Shown: positions 34,254 through 44,048, numbered from the stretch's first letter. The stretch: 64,000 nt of DNA from Bog-793 sp963761425 (GCA_963761425.1 CAVXGQ010000006.1:124001-188000); one strand, 5' to 3'. Translations and numbers: made by a program. Notes: generated by a model not told the origin, from the sequence alone.

Positions 34254-34793
34254 TCAATCATCCCCCGCGTCGGCTGCGACCGCTTTCTCGGGGTGATCCT
34301 CGGCGGCTCCGGGCTCCGCTTCGACCGGTGGCACCGCCTCCCCGGCGACCTCGACGGGGGCCGGTGCCAGGACCTTTTTCGCGCCCGCCTTCTTCGCGCC
34401 GGCCTTCTTCGCGCCGGCCTTCTTCGCGCCGGCCTTCTTCGCGCCGGCCTTCTTCGCCCGCTTCGCCTTGGCCGCGGCGCGCTTCTTGGCGGCTTCGCTC
34501 TTCTTCTGGGCCGCCTTCGCCGCTCCAGAGGACCTGGCCGCGGTGAACTCGTCCCACGCCCCGCAGATCTTGAGAATCTTGCGGACGGTCTCGCTCGGTT
34601 TGGCGCCCTGACTGAGCCACGCGACCGCTCGGTCGTTCTCCACCTCGATGAGCGATGGCTCCGAGCGCGGCGCGTAGGTCCCGATGACTTCGATGAACCG
34701 GCCATCTCGAGGCGAACGACTGTCCGCCGCGACGATCCGATATGTCGGCTGCTGCTTCTTTCCCATCCGCTTGAGGCGGAGCTTCACGGCCAC
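34254..34793 (-). CDS. rpsP: ribosomal protein bS16 with long repetitive Lys/Ala tail
   Basis: Residues 1-85 are a normal bS16 (MAVKLRLKRMGKKQQPTYRIV). A tail of about 95 residues follows. First comes a Lys/Ala helix, then six AGAKK units in tandem encoded by 15-base repeats (about 34381-34460), then an acidic Pro/Glu/Ala end. Shorter Lys/Ala tails are known in actinobacterial S16, but this one more than doubles the protein. It begins the rpsP-khpA-rimM-trmD-rplS operon. Confidence 0.94.
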   Translation of the reverse strand: MAVKLRLKRMGKKQQPTYRIVAADSRSPRDGRFIEVIGTYAPRSEPSLIEVENDRAVAWLSQGAKPSETVRKILKICGAWDEFTAARSSGAAKAAQKKSEAAKKRAAAKAKRAKKAGAKKAGAKKAGAKKAGAKKAGAKKVLAPAPVEVAGEAVPPVEAEPGAAEDHPEKAVAADAGDD

Positions 34794-34853
34794 GTCTTTC
34801 TCGCTTTCCTTGGTGTCGATCGAGTCCCGACTGGCGCCTCGCCACCCATCCCG

Positions 34854-36206
34854 CTAGTGGCTGCGGGCGGGCGTCACCCGGCTGCCCTTGCGCTTGTCTC
34901 GGCGTCCGCCGGGGCGCGCCCCCGCCATCATGCCCGAGGATCGCATCAGCTTCTGCATCTGCCGGAACCGGTTGAGCAGATCGTTCACATCTGCCGGTCG
35001 CGTGCCGCTGCCGGCGGCGATCCGGGTCCGGCGCGACCCGTCGATCACCCCGGGGTCCCTACGCTCGGCCGGCGTCATCGACCGGATGATCGCCTCGATC
35101 CGAGTGAGGTTGGAATCGTCGACCGGCGCCTGGCGCATCTCTTTGGGAAGCCCCGGGATCAGCTCGACGATGCCCGAGAGCGGCCCCAGACGCTTCATCT
35201 GCTGGAGCTGGTCGTGGAAGTCCTCGAGCGAGAAGCGGCCGGACCTCATCCGGTCCATGGCCCTTGCGGCGACGTCTTCGTCGTAGCTGTGCCCGGCCCG
35301 CTCGATCAGCGACAGCACGTCCCCCATGCCGAGGATCCGACCCGCCATCCGCTCGGGATAGAAGATCTCGAAGTCGGCCGGGCGCTCGCCGGTGGAGACG
35401 AAGGCGATTGGCCGGCCGACGACCTTGGCGACCGACAGCGCCGCCCCGCCGCGCGCGTCCCCGTCGAGCTTGGTGAGGATCACCCCGTCAAGCGAGAGGG
35501 CGTCGTGGAAGGCGACAGCGGTCGCCACGGCATCCTGACCGGTCATGGCGTCAAGGACGAGGAAGGTGTAGCGGGGTGAGGTGGCCTGCGCGACGGCGCG
35601 GACCTCGTCCATCAGGGCTTCGTCGATCGAGATGCGCCCGGCCGTGTCGATGACGGCCACGTCGCGACCCACCCGGACCGCCTCGGCGATCCCGCGCCTC
35701 GCCACCGTGACCGGGTCGGTCGGCTCGCTGAAGACGGCCGCTCCCACTTGACGGCCGAGCACCCGCAACTGTTCGACGGCGGCCGGACGCTGCAGGTCGG
35801 CGGCGACGAGCAGCGGGTGACGGCCCTCTTCGACGAACCAGCGGGCAAGCTTCGCCGCGACGCTCGTCTTGCCCGAGCCCTGCAGCCCGGCGAGCAGGAC
35901 CACCGTGGGCGGCTTCGAGGCGTAGGTGATGCGGAGTTGCTCGCCCCCCAGCGTGGCGGTGAGCTCTTCGTTGACGATCTTGATGACCTGCTGGGCGGGC
36001 GTGAGGCTCCGCTCGAGCTCGGCGCCGGCGGCACGGGTGCGGATCTTGTCGATGAGATCCCGCACCACGTCGAGATGGACGTCACCTTCTAAGAGCGCGA
36101 CGCGGATCTCGCGCAGGGCCTGGGAGAGGTCGGCCTCGGAGAGCCGACCCCGGCCGCGCAGCCGCGTGAAGATCTCCTCGAAGCGATCGGTGAGCGTCTC
36201 GAACAT
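34854..36206 (-). CDS. ffh: signal recognition particle GTPase Ffh
   Basis: A 450-aa SRP54 protein. The N and G domains show GLQGSGKTS, VAADLQRPAAVEQL, DTAGR and TKLDGDARGG. The Met-rich M domain contains QLQQMKRLGPLSGIVELIPGL and the RNA-binding GSGTR region. It targets membrane proteins cotranslationally with FtsY, encoded next upstream. Confidence 0.97.
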   Translation of the reverse strand: MFETLTDRFEEIFTRLRGRGRLSEADLSQALREIRVALLEGDVHLDVVRDLIDKIRTRAAGAELERSLTPAQQVIKIVNEELTATLGGEQLRITYASKPPTVVLLAGLQGSGKTSVAAKLARWFVEEGRHPLLVAADLQRPAAVEQLRVLGRQVGAAVFSEPTDPVTVARRGIAEAVRVGRDVAVIDTAGRISIDEALMDEVRAVAQATSPRYTFLVLDAMTGQDAVATAVAFHDALSLDGVILTKLDGDARGGAALSVAKVVGRPIAFVSTGERPADFEIFYPERMAGRILGMGDVLSLIERAGHSYDEDVAARAMDRMRSGRFSLEDFHDQLQQMKRLGPLSGIVELIPGLPKEMRQAPVDDSNLTRIEAIIRSMTPAERRDPGVIDGSRRTRIAAGSGTRPADVNDLLNRFRQMQKLMRSSGMMAGARPGGRRDKRKGSRVTPARSH

Positions 36207-36285
36207 GAAAACTCCAGGCTAGTCCCCTCTATCGGCCCCTCCCCCCGGGTTCGGCGACCGTCGCGACCGTTTCTCGTCGCCGCGA

Positions 36286-37143
36286 TCAGTCGCCGACCAA
36301 GGCCGCGGCGAACTCCTCCGGATCGAAAGAGACGAGATCCTCGGTGCCCTCGCCGATCCCCACCAGTTTGATCGGGAGGCTGAGCTCCTCGTGGATGGCC
36401 AACACGATCCCGCCCTTGGCGGTCCCGTCGAGCTTGGTGAGCACGATCCCGGTGACGGCGACCGCGTTGGTGAACTCCCGGGCTTGGACGAGACCGTTCT
36501 GCCCCGTGGTGGCGTCCATCACGAGCAGCACCTCGCTCACCCGGCCGGGTGGCCGATCGGCTACCCGCTTCACCTTGCGGAGCTCGTCCATCAGGTTCAC
36601 CTTGGTGTGCAGGCGGCCGGCGCTGTCGGCGAGGACCAGATCGGCGCCGCGCGCCACGGCGTGCTCGACGGCATCGAAGATGACCGAGGACGGGTCGGCC
36701 CCATCGGCGCCCCGCACTAGCGTGGCCCCGCATCGCTCCGCCCAACTGCCGAGCTGGTCGCCGGCCGCGGCCCGGAACGTGTCACCCGCGGCGAGGACGA
36801 CGCGGCGGCCCTGGGCGATCAGTTGTGCCGCGAGCTTGCCGATCGTCGTCGTCTTGCCGACACCGTTCACCCCGACGAACAGCCACACGGTGGGGGACGA
36901 GGTGCCCATCTTCAAGGAGCGATCCTCACCCGCGAAGCCGGCGACGATCTCGTCTCGCAGCGCGGCCACGAGCCCCCCCGGGGCGGCGTCGCCCGCGCCG
37001 GTGCGCAACTTGTCGCGCAGCGCGTCCAGGATCCGGGTCGTGGACTTGAGACCGACGTCGGCGAGCAGGAGGGTCTCCTCGAGTTCGTTGAAGCTCGCCC
37101 GGTCGATTTTCGCGGACCGGATCCTTCCGAACGGCGCCGCCAC
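36286..37143 (-). CDS. ftsY: SRP receptor FtsY (start unresolved)
   Basis: NG-domain GTPase: GVNGVGKTTTIGKLA, DTFRAAAGDQL, DSAGRLHT and TKLDGTAKGG are all present. The first ATG/GTG/TTG in frame is GTG 37143 (VAAPFGRI), but family-like sequence continues upstream (RLADRLGRTRQA) and an Ala/Pro-rich linker reads back to an in-frame TAG at 37288-37290 with no usual start. CTG 37164 is possible. A GTG at 37280 with a good GGAGG site is in another frame, so a one-base indel near 37265-37285 would join it to the linker. It lies between smc and ffh. Confidence 0.9.
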   Translation of the reverse strand: MAAPFGRIRSAKIDRASFNELEETLLLADVGLKSTTRILDALRDKLRTGAGDAAPGGLVAALRDEIVAGFAGEDRSLKMGTSSPTVWLFVGVNGVGKTTTIGKLAAQLIAQGRRVVLAAGDTFRAAAGDQLGSWAERCGATLVRGADGADPSSVIFDAVEHAVARGADLVLADSAGRLHTKVNLMDELRKVKRVADRPPGRVSEVLLVMDATTGQNGLVQAREFTNAVAVTGIVLTKLDGTAKGGIVLAIHEELSLPIKLVGIGEGTEDLVSFDPEEFAAALVGD

Positions 37144-37299
37144 CGCCTGGCGAGTTCGCCCCAGACGATCGGCGAGGCGGGGCCGGCCTCCCGCCCCGCC
37201 GGAGGCGGCGGGCGCCGGCGTGTCCCCTCCCGGTCCGACGGTTGGGGCCGCGCCCCGGGCCGGTGCCGACGGATCGTCACGGTGCCACTACCTCCGTCC

Positions 37300-40200
37300 T
37301 CACGGCGGGTCGGCGGCGGACACCACCGGGACCGCCACGCCCGGGGCCGGCGGACCTCCGCGCCGCTCGACCCGCTCGCTCACCACCTTGGACGCCCCCT
37401 CGGGTTGGAGGGAGATCCCGTAGAGAGCATCGGCGACCTCCATGGTCCGCTTCTGGTGGCTGACAATGAGGAGCTGGGCGTCCTCGCGGAACTCGTCGAC
37501 CAGGGTGAGGAAACGTCCCAGGTTGACGTCGTCGAGGGCCGCTTCGACCTCGTCGAGCACGTAGAACGGCGACGGCCGGCTGCGGAACACGGCGAACACA
37601 AACCCGAGCGCCACGAGGGCTCGCTCACCGCCCGAGAGCAGCGACAAACGACGGATGTTGCGTCCCGCCGGGCGCGCCTCGATCTCGACGCCGGTCGACA
37701 GGAGGTCGTCGGGCTCGGTGAGGTGGAGACGGCCCGAGCCGCCCGGGAACAGCGTCGCCAACAGCACCGCGAAGTGCCGCTCGACGTCGGCGAAGGCCGC
37801 CGAGAAGCTCTCCACGATCTGGCGGTCGACCGCGGCGATCACCCGGTTCAGCTCTCGACGGGCGGTGCGGACGTCGTTCAGCTGGCCTTCCAGGAAGGTG
37901 CGCCGATCGACCAGCGCGGTGAGCTCCTCGGCGGCGAGCGGGTTCACCGGGCCGAGCGCCGCGAGCTCCCGCTCAAGGCTTCGAACCCGCTGGACGGCGT
38001 CGACGCCGGTGGCGAGCGCCGGGACTTCGGCGGCGAGGGCCTCTTCGGCCGCCACGTCGAACTCCCTCCGCAACCGTTCGACCGCCGACTCTTGGCGGAG
38101 GCGCGCCTCGGTGCGCTCAATCTCCAGCCGCTGACGACGCTCCTGGTCCGCCGCCACCGCCCGGGCGAGCTCGTCCCGCTCGTGACGCGTGGCGTCAAGT
38201 CCCGCGAGGCGCTGCTCGCTGGCGACGAGTCGGCGGTCATGCTCCTCGGCGGCCGCCGCAATCCCCCGGTCCAGCCGCGCGACGAGCGCCTCGAGCTCCG
38301 TCGCCAGACGGGCCAACGCCGCCTCTTCGTCGACACCGCCTACACCTTCACGCCGGCCGAGCAGGCGCCATTCGTCGAGCTGTCGCGCCAGGATTTCGTG
38401 CCGACCAGCAAGCAGCGATACCCGCTCGTCGAGCGCGGCCGACCTAACCTCGAGCTCGCGGCGGCGATCGCCGAGGGCTTTGGCGAGCTTGTCCAACTCC
38501 CGGCGGGCGACGACGGCCTGATCGGCCCGTGCGAGCCGGGCTTCCTCGGCCGCCTCGGCGGCGGCGAGCCGGACCTCCGCCTCCGCGAAGGCCTGTTCGG
38601 CGTCTCCGGCGGCGGCGGTGCCGGCCTGTTCGGCCGCGGCGGCGTCATCCTCCGCGGCGACGAGCTCTAACTGGCGGGCGACGTCGGCCCGGGCCGTCTC
38701 GTCGCTCGCTTTCTCGCCCTCCAGGCGGTCGAGCCGCCGCCGGGCCTCCTGCGCCGACCGGCGGACCGCGGCGAGCCCGCGACGGGCCTCGTCGACGGCG
38801 GTCGCGGCGCGCTCGACCGCGGCGACCGCGGCCTCGTTCGCTTGGCGTGCCGCGTCGAGCGCGGCACGCGTCGTCCCGGCACGCCCGGACCCGATGCGCC
38901 AACCGAACGGCGAGAACCGGTCGCCCTCGGGCGTGACGATGGTGCGCTCCGGTTCGGAAAGCGCCCGTTCGATCGCCGCTTCCGGGCCCGCCCGCACCAC
39001 CTCGACGCCGCCGACCAGCCGGTCGAGGAGACGGGCCACCGCCGGATCGGCGCTGCGCACCGCGTCGCGCAAGGCTTCCGCCCCCGGGGGCAAGACCGTG
39101 GCCGAAGGGGTCTTCGGCCCGTCGGGCCACAACGGAAGGACCGCGCCGCCCGAGCCCCCGGCTCGCAGTCGCTCCACGGCGGCACGAGCGGCTGGGCCAC
39201 CCTGGACGAGGACCACGTCGAGCACCCCCTCCAGGGCCGCTTGAAAGGCGGCCGTGAGGTCCTCGTCGACCTCCACGACGTCGAGCAGCGTTCCGACCAC
39301 CCCCGAAAGGCCGACGAGCCGTTCGAGGCCGGCGCGGGCGCGAGCCTCGTCGAGGGCGAGTTCGAGCGCCTCGACCTGGGTCGCCGCCGCCTGGCGGCGC
39401 TCGAAGGCGCCCCGCAGTTTCTCCTCGGCCTCGGCGAGGGCGCCTTCGTGGTCCGACTCGGCGTGGTCGGCCGCCTCGGCCGCGGTGGTCGCCCCGGCGA
39501 GCTGGATGGCGAGGCGCTCCGAACGACCGTCGGCGGCTTCGAGTCGAACGGCGAACTCCTCGCGCCGCCGGGTGAGGGTCGCTACGCGGGCGTCGGCCCG
39601 CACCTCGGCCTCGCGGGTGATTCGCAGCACCTCCGCCGCGCCGTCCCGGGCGCGGCGTGCCTCGACCGCCGCGGTGAAGGGGGCGGACCCGTCTTCGTCC
39701 AAGGGTTGCGCCAGCTCGTCCTGCTCTCGGGTCAGACCCACCTCATCCGTCTCGAGCGCGGCAAACGCGGGGGCGAGCGCCTGCCGGTCGGACTCGGCCG
39801 CCCCGAGAGCCGCGGCGACGCGCCGGAGCTCCCCGTCGATGTCGGCCGAGGCGGCGGCCCCCTCGAGCACCGCCGCGAGGGCTGCCCCGGAACGCCGACG
39901 CTCGTTGACGACCGCTAGCTGCCCACGCCCCCGCTCCCAGAGCTGTTCCAGGTGGCCGACGACCGGGGCCAGCTCGTCGGCGCGGGTCCCTCCCAGCTGG
40001 TCCTCGATCGCCACCAGCCGGTCGTCGAGCATGGCGAGCTCGCGGCGGCGTCGGGCCAGGTCAGCGTCGAACGCCGCCGCCTTCGCGTCGAGCGCCGCGC
40101 TCTTGGCGCTGAGCGCGGCGAGCTCGCGCCCGGCCAGATGGAGCTGCAACGCCGACAGCTCGGCCGCCAGCTCTTCGTGCTGGTGGGCCGAGGTCGCCTG

Positions 40201-40821
40201 GCGCTCCAGCGGTTTCAGCTGCCGCCTGACCTCCCGCAATAGGTCCTGGACCCGCGCCAGCCCCGCGGCGCTCGCCTCGAGCCGACGGGTGGCGCGTTCA
40301 CGACGACGCCGGTACTTGAGGATTCCCGCCGCCTCCTCGATGATCGCCCGGCGTTCCTCCGGGTGGGCAGCAAGCACCGCGTCGAGCTGACCCTGGCCGA
40401 CGACGATGTGCTGCTGGCGGCCGACCCCCGTGTCGGAGAGGAGTTCTTGCACGTCGAGCAGTCGACACGGGGACCCGTTGATGGCGTACTCGCTCTCGCC
40501 CGAACGGAACAGCGTGCGGGTGATGGTCACCTCGGCGAGCTCGATCGGCAGCCGTCGCGCCGAATTGTCGATCGTGAGGGTCACCTCCGCCCGCCCGAGC
40601 GCCGCCCGCTTGGCGGTGCCGGCGAAAATGACGTCGTCCATCTTTCCCGAGCGCAAGACGCTCGGCCCCTGCGCGCCCAGCACCCAGGCAATGGCGTCGA
40701 CGACGTTGGATTTCCCCGAGCCGTTGGGGCCAACGACAACGGTGATGCCGGGCTCGAACTCGAACTCGGTCGGGTCGGCGAACGACTTGAATCCCTTGAG
40801 ACAAAGCGACTTCAAAAACAC
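37300..40821 (-). CDS. smc: chromosome segregation protein SMC
   Basis: A 1173-aa condensin subunit. N-terminal ATPase lobe with GPNGSGKSN, long coiled coils, a hinge around residues 500-680 (GVVGTLLDVVEVDEDL), a second coil and the C-terminal lobe with ABC signature LSGGERALVALGF and Walker B FYVLDEVEAAL. Start GTG at 40821. The downstream ftsY frame is the same as smc. Confidence 0.96.
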   Translation of the reverse strand: MFLKSLCLKGFKSFADPTEFEFEPGITVVVGPNGSGKSNVVDAIAWVLGAQGPSVLRSGKMDDVIFAGTAKRAALGRAEVTLTIDNSARRLPIELAEVTITRTLFRSGESEYAINGSPCRLLDVQELLSDTGVGRQQHIVVGQGQLDAVLAAHPEERRAIIEEAAGILKYRRRRERATRRLEASAAGLARVQDLLREVRRQLKPLERQATSAHQHEELAAELSALQLHLAGRELAALSAKSAALDAKAAAFDADLARRRRELAMLDDRLVAIEDQLGGTRADELAPVVGHLEQLWERGRGQLAVVNERRRSGAALAAVLEGAAASADIDGELRRVAAALGAAESDRQALAPAFAALETDEVGLTREQDELAQPLDEDGSAPFTAAVEARRARDGAAEVLRITREAEVRADARVATLTRRREEFAVRLEAADGRSERLAIQLAGATTAAEAADHAESDHEGALAEAEEKLRGAFERRQAAATQVEALELALDEARARAGLERLVGLSGVVGTLLDVVEVDEDLTAAFQAALEGVLDVVLVQGGPAARAAVERLRAGGSGGAVLPLWPDGPKTPSATVLPPGAEALRDAVRSADPAVARLLDRLVGGVEVVRAGPEAAIERALSEPERTIVTPEGDRFSPFGWRIGSGRAGTTRAALDAARQANEAAVAAVERAATAVDEARRGLAAVRRSAQEARRRLDRLEGEKASDETARADVARQLELVAAEDDAAAAEQAGTAAAGDAEQAFAEAEVRLAAAEAAEEARLARADQAVVARRELDKLAKALGDRRRELEVRSAALDERVSLLAGRHEILARQLDEWRLLGRREGVGGVDEEAALARLATELEALVARLDRGIAAAAEEHDRRLVASEQRLAGLDATRHERDELARAVAADQERRQRLEIERTEARLRQESAVERLRREFDVAAEEALAAEVPALATGVDAVQRVRSLERELAALGPVNPLAAEELTALVDRRTFLEGQLNDVRTARRELNRVIAAVDRQIVESFSAAFADVERHFAVLLATLFPGGSGRLHLTEPDDLLSTGVEIEARPAGRNIRRLSLLSGGERALVALGFVFAVFRSRPSPFYVLDEVEAALDDVNLGRFLTLVDEFREDAQLLIVSHQKRTMEVADALYGISLQPEGASKVVSERVERRGGPPAPGVAVPVVSAADPP

Positions 40822-40909
40822 GGCGTCGCCACGTTACCCGGGCGGCGCGGCCGGCCCCGGCCCACCGCGGCGGGCCCCGGGATGGCGGGCACGCCGGCAG
40901 GGTTTCGGT

Positions 40910-41740
40910 TCAGGACTGGCAGCGCGGGCAGAAGTGCGCCGAGCGACCCGCGATCCGCGATCCGACGATGGTCGTGCCGCAGCGGGGACAGGGCTCACCG
41001 GCCCGGCCGTAGACGGCGTGCTCGGTCTGGTAGCTCCCGGGTTCGCCGAACAGGTCTCGGTAGCTCCGGTCACCGAGCGACGTCCCCCCGAGGGCCACCG
41101 CCCGGGCGATCACCGTGCGCAGGGCGGTGGCGAGCCGCGCCAGATCGCCGGGCCCGAGCGTGTCGGTCCGTCGGTCCGGCCGCAGCCCCGACGCGAAGCA
41201 GACCTCGTCGGCGTAGATGTTGCCGACGCCGGCGATCGTCCTCTGGTCGAGGAGGAACGCTTTCAGCGAGGTGCGCCGTCCCGACACGAGCCCGCCGAGC
41301 GCCTCCGGGTCGACGACGTCTCCGAGCGCGTCGGGCCCGAGGGGTCCGATCACGTCGTCGAGCAGCGTTCCGCCGGAAGGAGCGAAGAACAGCTCCCCGA
41401 AGGTGCGGGGGTCGACGAAGCGGAGTTCCCGTCCGTCGTCGAGGGTGAGCGCGGCGTGGGTGTGGGGCGCGCGCGCCGCTTGGGGGTCGGCCTCGATCGA
41501 CAACCGGCCGGTCATCCCCAGATGGATGACCAGCGTGCCGCCCTCGCAGGCCACGAGGAGGTACTTGCCCCGTCGGGTGACGCCGACGACCCGGCGGCCG
41601 GCGAGGTGGCGGGCGAACTGGCGGGGATCCTGGCGGCGCACGGTGCGGGCGCCTTGCACCTCGACGGCGGTCACGGTGCGTCCGACCAGGGCCTCCTCCA
41701 GGCCACGCCGGACCGTTTCGACCTCGGGAAGCTCAGGCAC
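40910..41740 (-). CDS. mutM: formamidopyrimidine-DNA glycosylase
   Basis: Base-excision repair enzyme (Fpg, 276 aa) that removes 8-oxoguanine. The catalytic Pro2-Glu3 is in PELPEVETV directly after the GTG start, the conserved Lys is in RRGKYLL, and the C-terminal zinc finger reads CPRC...CPRC. GTG at 41740 overlaps the rnc stop by 8 bases. Confidence 0.96.
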   Translation of the reverse strand: MPELPEVETVRRGLEEALVGRTVTAVEVQGARTVRRQDPRQFARHLAGRRVVGVTRRGKYLLVACEGGTLVIHLGMTGRLSIEADPQAARAPHTHAALTLDDGRELRFVDPRTFGELFFAPSGGTLLDDVIGPLGPDALGDVVDPEALGGLVSGRRTSLKAFLLDQRTIAGVGNIYADEVCFASGLRPDRRTDTLGPGDLARLATALRTVIARAVALGGTSLGDRSYRDLFGEPGSYQTEHAVYGRAGEPCPRCGTTIVGSRIAGRSAHFCPRCQS

Positions 41741-42503
41741 GCCGGAAATCGGACCCGGCCCGCAGCGCACCGATGGCCTCCTCGGCGGCGGCTCGCTCGG
41801 CCTGCTTCTTCGAGCTTCCCGTGCCGCGCCCGATGACGCCGGTGCTGAGGCGCACCTCGGCGGCGAAGCGCTTGGCGTGCTCGGGTCCTTGCTCGGAAAC
41901 CTCGTAACGGGGCGGCTCGGCACCGAGACGCGAACACATCTCCTGGAGACGGTTCTTCGCGTCGCCCAGCTCGTGCTGGCGGGTCGTCTGGTCGAGCTCG
42001 TCGGCGAACAGCCCCAAGACGACGGTGCGCGCCTTTTCCAGGCCCGCGGACAGAAAGACCGCGCCGACCACCGCCTCCAGCGCATCGGCGAGGATCGACG
42101 GCTTGGCGCGCCCGCCGGAGGCGTCCTCTCCGCGCCCCAGCAGCAGCGCGGCGCCGATCCCCAGGTCGGCCGCGACCGGGGCCAGTGCCTCGGAGCTCAC
42201 CACCACGGCGCGGATGCGCGCCAGGTCGCCCTCCGGCAACTCCGGTTGGCGACGGTAGAGGTCCTCGGTGACGATGATCCCCAGCACCGCGTCGCCCAGG
42301 AATTCCAGGCGCTCGTTCGACTCCTGTCCGGGCTCCTCGGCGCAGTAGGAGCGGTGGCACAGGGCGAGGCGCAACAGCACCGGGTCGACGGCACCGGCCC
42401 CCAGGCGACCGGCGAGACGGACGCGGGCCAGGACGGTGGCGGCGGATTCCTTGGCCTCCTGGCGCGCTGCTGCCGCCCGGCCGGGCGTGGTGCGGTCCGT
42501 CAG
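41733..42503 (-). CDS. rnc: ribonuclease III, probable CTG start
   Basis: Double-strand RNA endonuclease with signature NERLEFLGDAVL and a C-terminal dsRBD (KNRLQEM...STGVIGRGTGSSKKQAERAAAEEA). The first ordinary start, GTG 42380, removes the conserved first helices; upstream codons still read like the family (LGAGAVDPVLLRLALCHRSY). No ATG, GTG or TTG lies between 42380 and the acpP stop. CTG at 42503 overlaps that stop (CTGA) and gives 256 aa, a normal length, so it is taken as start. Confidence 0.9.
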   Translation of the reverse strand: MTDRTTPGRAAAARQEAKESAATVLARVRLAGRLGAGAVDPVLLRLALCHRSYCAEEPGQESNERLEFLGDAVLGIIVTEDLYRRQPELPEGDLARIRAVVVSSEALAPVAADLGIGAALLLGRGEDASGGRAKPSILADALEAVVGAVFLSAGLEKARTVVLGLFADELDQTTRQHELGDAKNRLQEMCSRLGAEPPRYEVSEQGPEHAKRFAAEVRLSTGVIGRGTGSSKKQAERAAAEEAIGALRAGSDFRRA

Positions 42504-42763
42504 GCTGCCTCGAGCTTCGCGGTGACGTAATCGACCGCGTCGCGCACGGTGCGGAGATCCTCGAGATCCTCGTCGTCGATGCGGAAGTCAGCGACCTGGC
42601 TGCGCAACTCCTCTTCGAGCGACTCGACGAGCTCGATCAGCGCGAGCGAGTCCGCGTTGAGATCCACGCTGAACGACGACGACTCGCTGATGCTGTCCGG
42701 TGAGATCTCCAAGATGTCGGCGAGCTGGAGTCGAACGAGTTCGAGGACCTGCTCCCGGTTCAT
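42500..42763 (-). CDS. acpP: acyl carrier protein
   Basis: An 87-aa acidic carrier of fatty-acid synthesis. The phosphopantetheine Ser is in DLNADSLALIE. ATG 42763 is chosen (MNREQVLELVRLQLADIL). It lies between plsX and rnc, as in many bacteria. Confidence 0.93.
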   Translation of the reverse strand: MNREQVLELVRLQLADILEISPDSISESSSFSVDLNADSLALIELVESLEEELRSQVADFRIDDEDLEDLRTVRDAVDYVTAKLEAA

Positions 42764-42891
42764 TCGACCTTTCGATGCTTCTGCCGGCACGCCACCTCCT
42801 CTGGGTTCGGGCTGCAAGCCACCGTCCGGGTCGGTGCCGGGGCACCCCAGGCACACACTGCTGGGTCGTCTGACGCCGACCGGCTCCGATG

Positions 42892-43872
42892 CTACCGGCT
42901 CACCGCGGCACGGACCTGTCCGACCAGATCGGCCGCGACGAGATCAGCGGCGACTTTTACGGCATTGACGATGGCGCGAGCCGACGAGCTTCCGTGACTG
43001 ATGATGCAGACGCCGTCGACGCCCAAAAGCAGCGCGCCTCCGGTCTCTTCGGGGTCGACGTAGCCGGCGTACCGGAGGAGCGACGGCCCGAGCACGTCGC
43101 CCGCCGCCTGGTTCTCCGGCGATTCAGCGAAGACCGCGCCGAGAATTCCCGCGAAGGCGTGGAGCGCGCCCTCGAGCGACTTGAGGGCGACGTTGCCGGT
43201 GAAGCCGTCGACCACGACGACGTCGACTCCCCCGGCGAGCAGGTCGCGACCCTCAACATTGCCGACGAAACGCACCCCCGACCCCGCCGCCAGCAGCCGA
43301 TGGGTCTCCTTGACGAGCGGGCTGCCCTTCGAGGCCTCCTCACCGTTCGACAGCAGCGCCACTGAGGGCTCCGCGACCCCGTAGCGGCTGGTCACAAAGG
43401 CCGAGGCCATCTGGGCGAACTGGACGAGCCACTCCGGGCGGCAGTCGGCATTGGCCCCGGCGTCGATGAGCACGGTCGGGTTCCCGCCGCTCGGGATCGG
43501 CAGCGGCGCCGCGATCGCCGGGCGGGCCACCCCGGAGAGCCGGCCCATCCGGAACAGGGCGGCCGCCATCGCCGCGCCGGTGTTGCCGGCGCTCACCATC
43601 GCCGCGGCGCGCCCATCGGCCACCGCCTCGGCGGCGCGCACCAGCGTCGAATCCGGTTTGGCGCGCACCGCGTGCACCGGGTCCTCGCCCATGGCGATCG
43701 ATTCCCTCGCCACGAGCACCTCGAGCCCGCCCAAGTCGCCGAGACGGCCGTCGTCGGGGCCGACGAGCACCACGGGGATTCCGAGCTCGTCGTGGGCGCG
43801 GCGCGCCCCGGCGACGATCTCGGCGGGTGCCTTGTCACCCCCCAGCGCGTCGACGGCGATCGGGAGGATCAG
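42892..43872 (-). CDS. plsX: phosphate acyltransferase PlsX, CTG start
   Basis: Makes acyl-phosphate from acyl-ACP for phospholipid synthesis (326 aa). Family sequence begins almost at once: IAVDALGGDKAP, then SAGNTGA and VVDGFTGNVALK. The only possible start before IAVDALGG is CTG 43872, overlapping the rpmF stop as CTGA; codons there read CTG ATC CTC CCG ATC GCC. The next ATG or GTG would remove the active core. Confidence 0.93.
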   Translation of the reverse strand: MILPIAVDALGGDKAPAEIVAGARRAHDELGIPVVLVGPDDGRLGDLGGLEVLVARESIAMGEDPVHAVRAKPDSTLVRAAEAVADGRAAAMVSAGNTGAAMAAALFRMGRLSGVARPAIAAPLPIPSGGNPTVLIDAGANADCRPEWLVQFAQMASAFVTSRYGVAEPSVALLSNGEEASKGSPLVKETHRLLAAGSGVRFVGNVEGRDLLAGGVDVVVVDGFTGNVALKSLEGALHAFAGILGAVFAESPENQAAGDVLGPSLLRYAGYVDPEETGGALLLGVDGVCIISHGSSSARAIVNAVKVAADLVAADLVGQVRAAVSR

Positions 43873-44048
43873 TCGACCTCGATCACCCGGCGTCCCTTGT
43901 ACCAGCCGCAGTTGGGACACACCACGTGGGGGAGCTTGGCGTGCTGGCAGTTGGGGCAGCGACTCTGCGCCGGCTCGGCGAGCCTCCAGTTGGAGGCGCG
44001 ACGACTCCGGCTCTTCGACTTCGAGGTCTTCTTCTTCGGGACGGGCAT
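43869..44048 (-). CDS. rpmF: ribosomal protein bL32
   Basis: A 59-aa 50S protein: MPVPKKKTSKSKSRSRRA, then four Cys as CPNC...CPNC, the zinc-binding C+ form. ATG 44048. Stop overlaps plsX. Order DUF177-rpmF-plsX is conserved in bacteria. Confidence 0.95.
   Translation of the reverse strand: MPVPKKKTSKSKSRSRRASNWRLAEPAQSRCPNCQHAKLPHVVCPNCGWYKGRRVIEVD

Noticed and set aside
36912..37280. separate gene upstream of ftsY starting at GTG 37280
   Set aside because: It has a good ribosome site, but its product is a shifted reading of ftsY; it is better explained as the true ftsY start displaced by a one-base change.
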